Source: Candidatus Kaiserbacteria bacterium (GTDB taxonomy: Bacteria; Patescibacteriota; Minisyncoccia; Phycocordibacterales; UBA2100). From it: a DNA stretch of 40,726 nucleotides. Each line of letters opens with the position of its first letter. The stretch's first letter is position 1. Position numbers and translations under genes: made by a program. The stretch covers positions 1 through 40,726 of the forward strand of contig JAIOPS010000030.1 of assembly GCA_021413775.1 (NCBI GenBank), written 5' to 3'. Shown here one piece after another: positions 37,821-40,726 of this stretch. Under the pieces are notes generated by a model. That model had not been told where the DNA came from. It did not search any database and saw nothing but the letters and a program-made list of their open reading frames with translations.

Positions 37821-38141
37821 TTACTTCGCACGCGGGTGCATCTTCTTGTTTCGCATAGCATGCAAGACACGGCACGGTTCAACGATGCGTGGGTCAACGA
37901 TGGAGTAGTAGGCGCTCAGCCCCTCGCGTCGCACCGTAACGAGATGCTCATAACGAAGCACCGCAAGATGTTGCGACACGTTTGACTTTGAGATGCCAAG
38001 TTCATCAACGAGATCGGCAACCGCCATTTCCTGTTCGCGAAGCAAGTTGAGTATCTCCAAGCGTTTCGGATTCGCGAGTATTCTGTACGTAAGCGCGTTG
38101 CGTTCGTACGCTGCGCGGGGGAGTGGTCGCTTGATTCGCAT
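37821..38141 (-). CDS. ArsR-family winged-helix repressor
   Basis: A 106-residue ArsR-type regulator. The winged helix is clear: RILANPKRLEILNLLREQEMAVADLV, then ELGISKSNVSQHLAVLRYEHLVTVRREGLSAYYSI (recognition helix SKSNVSQHLAVL, about residues 50-61). There is no ELCVCDL-type Cys pair in the sensing helix, so it probably does not sense arsenic or cadmium through that site. The Met at 38141 is chosen over 38177 because TTGTGG (38072-38077 region rc, here 38172-38177) - 17 nt - CATACT (rc of 38149-38154) ends 7 nt before it. It is divergent from the exported tail-fibre-like protein, whose promoter carries a fitting palindrome, so that gene is the likely target. Confidence 0.85.
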   Translation of the reverse strand: MRIKRPLPRAAYERNALTYRILANPKRLEILNLLREQEMAVADLVDELGISKSNVSQHLAVLRYEHLVTVRREGLSAYYSIVDPRIVEPCRVLHAMRNKKMHPRAK

Positions 38142-38225
38142 CAGCACAAGTATGCGGCAAGAGCGGAGCGCCCACAAGTTATCCCCATTGCGCGGGAGAA
38201 GAGGGGTGAGGGTTTCCTTCCGCAG

Positions 38226-38253
38226 TATAATAGTTTCAATGTTTCGAAACTAT
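38226..38253 (+). promoter_or_regulatory. Promoter and candidate ArsR operator of the exported protein gene
   Basis: TATAAT (38226-38231) ends 7 nt before the ATG at 38239. An inverted repeat, ATAGTTTC (38230-38237) / GAAACTAT (38246-38253) with an 8-nt spacer, covers the end of the -10 box, the expected transcription start and the start codon. Binding there would block both transcription and initiation. Confidence 0.5.
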
Positions 38254-39411
38254 TCAACTAGTATCATGCCCATTCCGCATCGGATTTCACTTGTCACGAT
38301 CGCCCTCTCTTTGCTCCTCGTGCCAACGTGCGGGTTGGCACTCACCGTTAGCGGCCCCACCCTTAAACTCTCGACAGGCTCTTATTTCAGCTGGGGTGCG
38401 GCGGGTTTTTCCGGTTACGGAATACGCGACAACGCGGGCACACTTGAATTCAAAAATGCAGGAGGTTCGTGGGCGTCGTTGGAGGGCGTCATCTCAAACT
38501 TTTGCGCAAGCGGTGGATGCGGCGGCGGAAGTTCTGTTGCGTGGGCTAACATTACCGGGAAGCCGTATCCGATAAATGGGCAGACGTGGAATTGGAACGG
38601 ACAGAGCGGTCAACCGACGTGGTTGTGGGGCTCAAACGACGGGACCAACATGTACGTGTGGAACCCGAGTAATTTCATCGTGAATTATGCCAACAGTGCC
38701 GGTTCGGTACCGTGGTCGAGCGTAAGCGGTAAGACCGGAACATACAGCGGGTCATCGTTTAATTACTGCGGTCAGTACATGAGCTACAGCGGCGGTCTCG
38801 CGACGGGTCTGAATGGCAGTTATAACTGCGGTGGTGCAGATGTTGCCGAAAGGTACTACGTGGACGGTGCAATACCCGTCGAACGGGGTTACATTGTGTC
38901 GCTTTCCGACGCGACGATGAGCACTCACCTTAGCGTCACGAATCCTGCAGTAGATGAAAGTACCGCGACACCCTACGACATGACGACCGCGAAGGTGCAT
39001 GTCGCCGTGCCCGGCGAGCGTGAGAGGGTGATTGGTGCGGTTCCGACGAGAGCGTTTGATATCGCCCAGGATTCAGAGTATCCAGCCGGTACGCAGCTTG
39101 TTGCACTCGTAGGGCATGTGCCGATTCATGTCACGCTTGAAAACGGCCCAATTGTAATCGGAGATCCCATCACGCTCTCGGCGTCGAAAGCGGGTTTCGG
39201 TATGAAGGCGAGAACGCCGGGACGCATCGTCGGCTACGCACTCGCTGCGTACTCTATTGAGGGAGGAGGCGAAAGAGCTACCGACATGATAGAGGTGTTC
39301 ATTCACCTTGAATCATGGCATCCGACAGATGCTGTGTGCGCGTCCGATGCGACGGGAGAAACTTGCATCACGAAAGCTGCGCTAGATTCACTCTTGAAGT
39401 TACTCCAATAA
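38239..39411 (+). CDS. Exported tail-fibre-like surface protein
   Basis: A 390-residue protein. A signal peptide spans about residues 10-34 (MPIPHRISLVTIALSLLLVPTCGLA). The next ~190 residues are rich in Gly, Ser, Asn and Trp, with fibre-like motifs such as VAWANITGKPYPINGQTW, NYANSAGSVPWSSVSGK and two SFNYCGQ/YNCGG Cys pairs. The C-terminal half begins ADVAERYYVDGAIPVERGYIVSLSD and has VIGAVPTR, LVALVGHVPIHVT, PIVIGDPITLSASKAGFGMKA and RIVGYALAAY, a beta-rich module seen at the ends of tail-fibre-like and CPR surface proteins. It may act in attachment. It is divergent from ArsR, and its start codon lies inside the putative operator. Confidence 0.7.
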   Translation: MFRNYSTSIMPIPHRISLVTIALSLLLVPTCGLALTVSGPTLKLSTGSYFSWGAAGFSGYGIRDNAGTLEFKNAGGSWASLEGVISNFCASGGCGGGSSVAWANITGKPYPINGQTWNWNGQSGQPTWLWGSNDGTNMYVWNPSNFIVNYANSAGSVPWSSVSGKTGTYSGSSFNYCGQYMSYSGGLATGLNGSYNCGGADVAERYYVDGAIPVERGYIVSLSDATMSTHLSVTNPAVDESTATPYDMTTAKVHVAVPGERERVIGAVPTRAFDIAQDSEYPAGTQLVALVGHVPIHVTLENGPIVIGDPITLSASKAGFGMKARTPGRIVGYALAAYSIEGGGERATDMIEVFIHLESWHPTDAVCASDATGETCITKAALDSLLKLLQ

Positions 39412-39459
39412 GCGTATCCTTAAGCAGGCAGTAGTTGTTTCCAGGCTTTCATTGTACAG

Positions 39460-39485
39460 AAAACCCCTCCGTAAGGAGCTGTTTT
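39460..39485 (+). terminator. Terminator after the exported protein gene
   Basis: AAAAC-CC-CTCC / GGAG-CT-GTTTT with a GTAA loop and a central mismatch, about 50 nt after the stop. The T-rich end provides a short U-tract. Confidence 0.6.
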
Positions 39486-39528
39486 ACTTCATATCGCACT
39501 CATCCCGAGCGGGGTATACTCGACCTAT

Positions 39529-39636
39529 ATGAACGGGTTATACGTTCTTGTCGGGCTTGCAGTTTTCGCCGGTCTCGTTCTGCTCTACTGGCTCGTTAAG
39601 CTTATTCTCACCGAGGAGTTCTTCGTTGACGACTGA
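39529..39636 (+). CDS. Tiny single-pass membrane protein (35 aa)
   Basis: The 35-codon ORF begins MNGLYVLVGLAVFAGLVLLY, continues with WLVKLIL and ends TEEFFVDD. Nearly all of it is one transmembrane helix (about residues 4-27) with an acidic cytoplasmic or external tail. TATACT (39515-39520) ends 8 nt before the ATG, exactly as for larger genes here, which is the main support. It could regulate a membrane partner or accompany the downstream uracil-DNA glycosylase gene (gap 21 nt). No family is recognised. Confidence 0.55.
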   Translation: MNGLYVLVGLAVFAGLVLLYWLVKLILTEEFFVDD

Positions 39637-39657
39637 AGCGTTTGATACGATGTTCGC

Positions 39658-40323
39658 ATGGCGGACGTAAAAATCGGCGGCGGGTGGAAAGAGAAGCTTG
39701 CCGGTGAATTCGAACAGGCCTATTTCAAAGATTTGACTGAATTTGTCCGTAAAGAGTATACGGGTGCAACGGTGTATCCTGCACCCAAAAATGTATTCCG
39801 GGCATTCGAGGAAACGCCTTTCGATGACGTGAAAGTCGTGATTCTTGGTCAGGACCCGTATCATGGTGCGAACCAGGCGAACGGCCTGTGCTTTGCGGTG
39901 AATCCCGGCACGAAAGCGCCTCCGTCGCTGCAGAATATTTTCAAAGAACTTGAATCCGACCTGGATCACCCCGTGAATCGTGATACCGACCTCAGCCGGT
40001 GGGCGAAGCAGGGAGTCCTTTTGTTGAACGCGACGCTCACGGTGAACGCGCGTACTCCCGGTTCGCATCAGGGAAGAGGGTGGGAGCAGTTTACCGACGC
40101 GGTCATAAAAAAGCTCAATGACGAGCGCTCCGCCCTGGTCTTTATATTGTGGGGCAACTACGCGAAGCAAAAAGGAACCCACATCGACCGCTCGAAGCAT
40201 CTTGTTATCGAGAGTCCGCATCCTTCGCCGTTTTCTGCGTACAGTGGCTTCTTCGGTTCCAAACCGTTCTCGAAGACGAACGACTACCTCGTACAGCATG
40301 GCGAAGTGCCGATAGAGTGGTGA
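39658..40323 (+). CDS. ung: Uracil-DNA glycosylase (family 1)
   Basis: A 221-residue enzyme that removes uracil from DNA. The water-activating loop is VILGQDPYHGANQANG (Asp about residue 65). The uracil-binding strand is LLLNATLTV. The Leu-insertion loop is SPHPSPFSAYSGFFG (catalytic His about 187), where family 1 normally has HPSPLSAYRGFFG. PPSLQNIFKEL is typical. Its product, an abasic site, is the substrate of the exonuclease III homologue at 2273. TACGAT (39646-39651) ends 6 nt before the ATG, another leaderless arrangement. Confidence 0.95.
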   Translation: MADVKIGGGWKEKLAGEFEQAYFKDLTEFVRKEYTGATVYPAPKNVFRAFEETPFDDVKVVILGQDPYHGANQANGLCFAVNPGTKAPPSLQNIFKELESDLDHPVNRDTDLSRWAKQGVLLLNATLTVNARTPGSHQGRGWEQFTDAVIKKLNDERSALVFILWGNYAKQKGTHIDRSKHLVIESPHPSPFSAYSGFFGSKPFSKTNDYLVQHGEVPIEW

Positions 40324-40407
40324 GTCCTGTTGCGCCCGACGTACGAAATGATGTAGCCTGAGGCGGGGTCGGCCGCGTTTGACACCTGCAAGAGGGAGGA
40401 TGCATCG

Positions 40408-40530
40408 ATGACGGAGTCGTCGAATATCGAACAGGCGGGGAAGCGTATCGGCGGTGTCGTGCTGTTCCTGCTCGGCCTGATGTTTCTCTACGGCTACGGG
40501 CCGTCTATCCTGCACACCATTATTCCGTAG
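40408..40530 (+). CDS. Tiny membrane protein (40 aa) with strong ribosome site
   Basis: The 40-residue ORF begins [16 protein letters not shown], has one transmembrane helix (about residues 16-38, [19 protein letters not shown]) and ends HTIIP. GGGAGGA (40394-40400) lies 7 nt upstream, a near-perfect Shine-Dalgarno. An overlapping ATG at 40400 opens a frame that stops at once. A strong terminator follows 18 nt past the stop, so the unit is compact and probably expressed. No family is recognised. Confidence 0.6.
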   Translation: MTESSNIEQAGKRIGGVVLFLLGLMFLYGYGPSILHTIIP

Positions 40531-40548
40531 AAAACCTTGTCTGCGGAG

Positions 40549-40584
40549 AAGACCCCGGGGCGTTGCCCGGGGTCTTTGCTTTTT
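40549..40584 (+). terminator. Intrinsic terminator before fusA
   Basis: AAGACCCCGGG (40549-40559), 6-nt loop, CCCGGGGTCTT (40566-40576), then TGCTTTTTGC. Confidence 0.9.
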
Positions 40585-40649
40585 GCTCTGATTTCGCCTA
40601 TATTACTCACACGCCGCAGGCGGTTTTCTTTTTAATCTTTACAATATAT

Positions 40650-40726
40650 ATGGCACGCGATTATCCTCTCGAAAAAGTCCGTAACTTCGGTATCGTCGCC
40701 CACGTGGATGCGGGTAAAACAACGAC
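40650..40726 (+). CDS. fusA: Elongation factor G, N-terminal fragment
   Basis: The first 25 codons of EF-G run to the window end. It begins [14 protein letters not shown] and continues [11 protein letters not shown], the GTPase P-loop of translational GTPases. EF-G drives translocation on the ribosome. It is detached from rpsL-rpsG and follows a strong terminator, so it has its own promoter. TTTAAT (40631-40636) or TACAAT (40640-40645) are the candidate -10 boxes, and the second is only 4 nt from the ATG. There is no Shine-Dalgarno. Confidence 0.9.
   Translation, partial: MARDYPLEKVRNFGIVAHVDAGKTT

Noticed and set aside
38179..38187. TTATCCCCA as a DnaA box marking an origin upstream of the ArsR gene
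   Set aside because: It is a single 8/9 site overlapping a promoter region without further boxes or an AT-rich tract.
39538..40515. 325-codon open frame on the minus strand
   Set aside because: It is antisense to ung and to the two tiny membrane proteins, with low-complexity Arg/His composition and no motifs.
1..40726. Recoding of TGA as sense codon, as in some CPR lineages
   Set aside because: TGA ends many recognisable full-length genes here (for example tpiA and the acyltransferase), and no in-frame TGA occurs within conserved domains.
1..40726. CRISPR array, toxin-antitoxin pair, restriction-modification or prophage block
   Set aside because: No regularly spaced repeats and no matching gene sets were seen; the recombinase fragment and the fibre-like protein are isolated.

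Overview
The window looks like a chromosomal segment of a genome-reduced candidate-phyla-radiation bacterium (Patescibacteria, probably Parcubacteria, possibly Kaiserbacteria-like). This lineage call is an inference from the gene set: RNase Y, family II pyrophosphatase, a trimmed trigger factor, a split ComEC, a TrmB-type regulator, a compact type IV pilus locus, tRNAs mostly without encoded CCA, and very few Shine-Dalgarno sites. TGA is used as stop in many genes, so the UGA-recoding CPR lineages are excluded.

Layout. 1-3.4 kb: end of a Xer-type recombinase, a methyltransferase divergent from a TrmB-like regulator, and an exonuclease III gene lacking its first strand. 3.4-9 kb: CCA-adding enzyme, tRNA-Arg(UCG), tRNA-Gly(GCC), an exported Pro-rich membrane protein, a 384-nt gap with a DnaA-box cluster, YraN, tRNA-Pro(UGG), an anchored serine protease whose start codon overlaps tRNA-Gly(UCC), and HU. 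9-17.4 kb: a DUF84-like protein, RNase Y, ClpP, a trigger factor without its PPIase domain, Mn-dependent pyrophosphatase, NusA and small proteins. 17.5-24.5 kb: a type IV pilus operon (PilB, PilC, three large pilin-like proteins). 24.5-32 kb: TpiA-Pgk, HIT protein, RecJ, a membrane protein, RNase HI, and a ComEC channel without its beta-lactamase domain. 32-36 kb: small proteins, a 119-bp MITE-like element, superoxide dismutase, a PlsC-like acyltransferase, a frameshifted ComEC-type beta-lactamase gene, and L28. 36-40.7 kb: M50 protease, S12, S7, an ArsR regulator divergent from a tail-fibre-like exported protein, uracil-DNA glycosylase, two tiny membrane proteins and the start of EF-G.

Two classes of translation start stand out. 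At least 22 genes have a -10 hexamer (TATACT, TACACT, TATAAT, CATACT and similar) ending 5-10 nt before the start codon, with no Shine-Dalgarno, so their mRNAs should be leaderless or nearly so. About nine others, mostly small or accessory proteins, have a strong AGGAGG-like site.

No CRISPR array, restriction system, prophage or complete insertion sequence was seen. The most unusual items are the pervasive leaderless architecture, the MITE-like element with a 5-bp flanking duplication, the 14-bp tandem duplication that breaks the ComEC-type hydrolase, the PPIase-less trigger factor, the tRNA/start-codon overlap, the S12 decoding-loop deletion and the possible replication origin at 6.5 kb.
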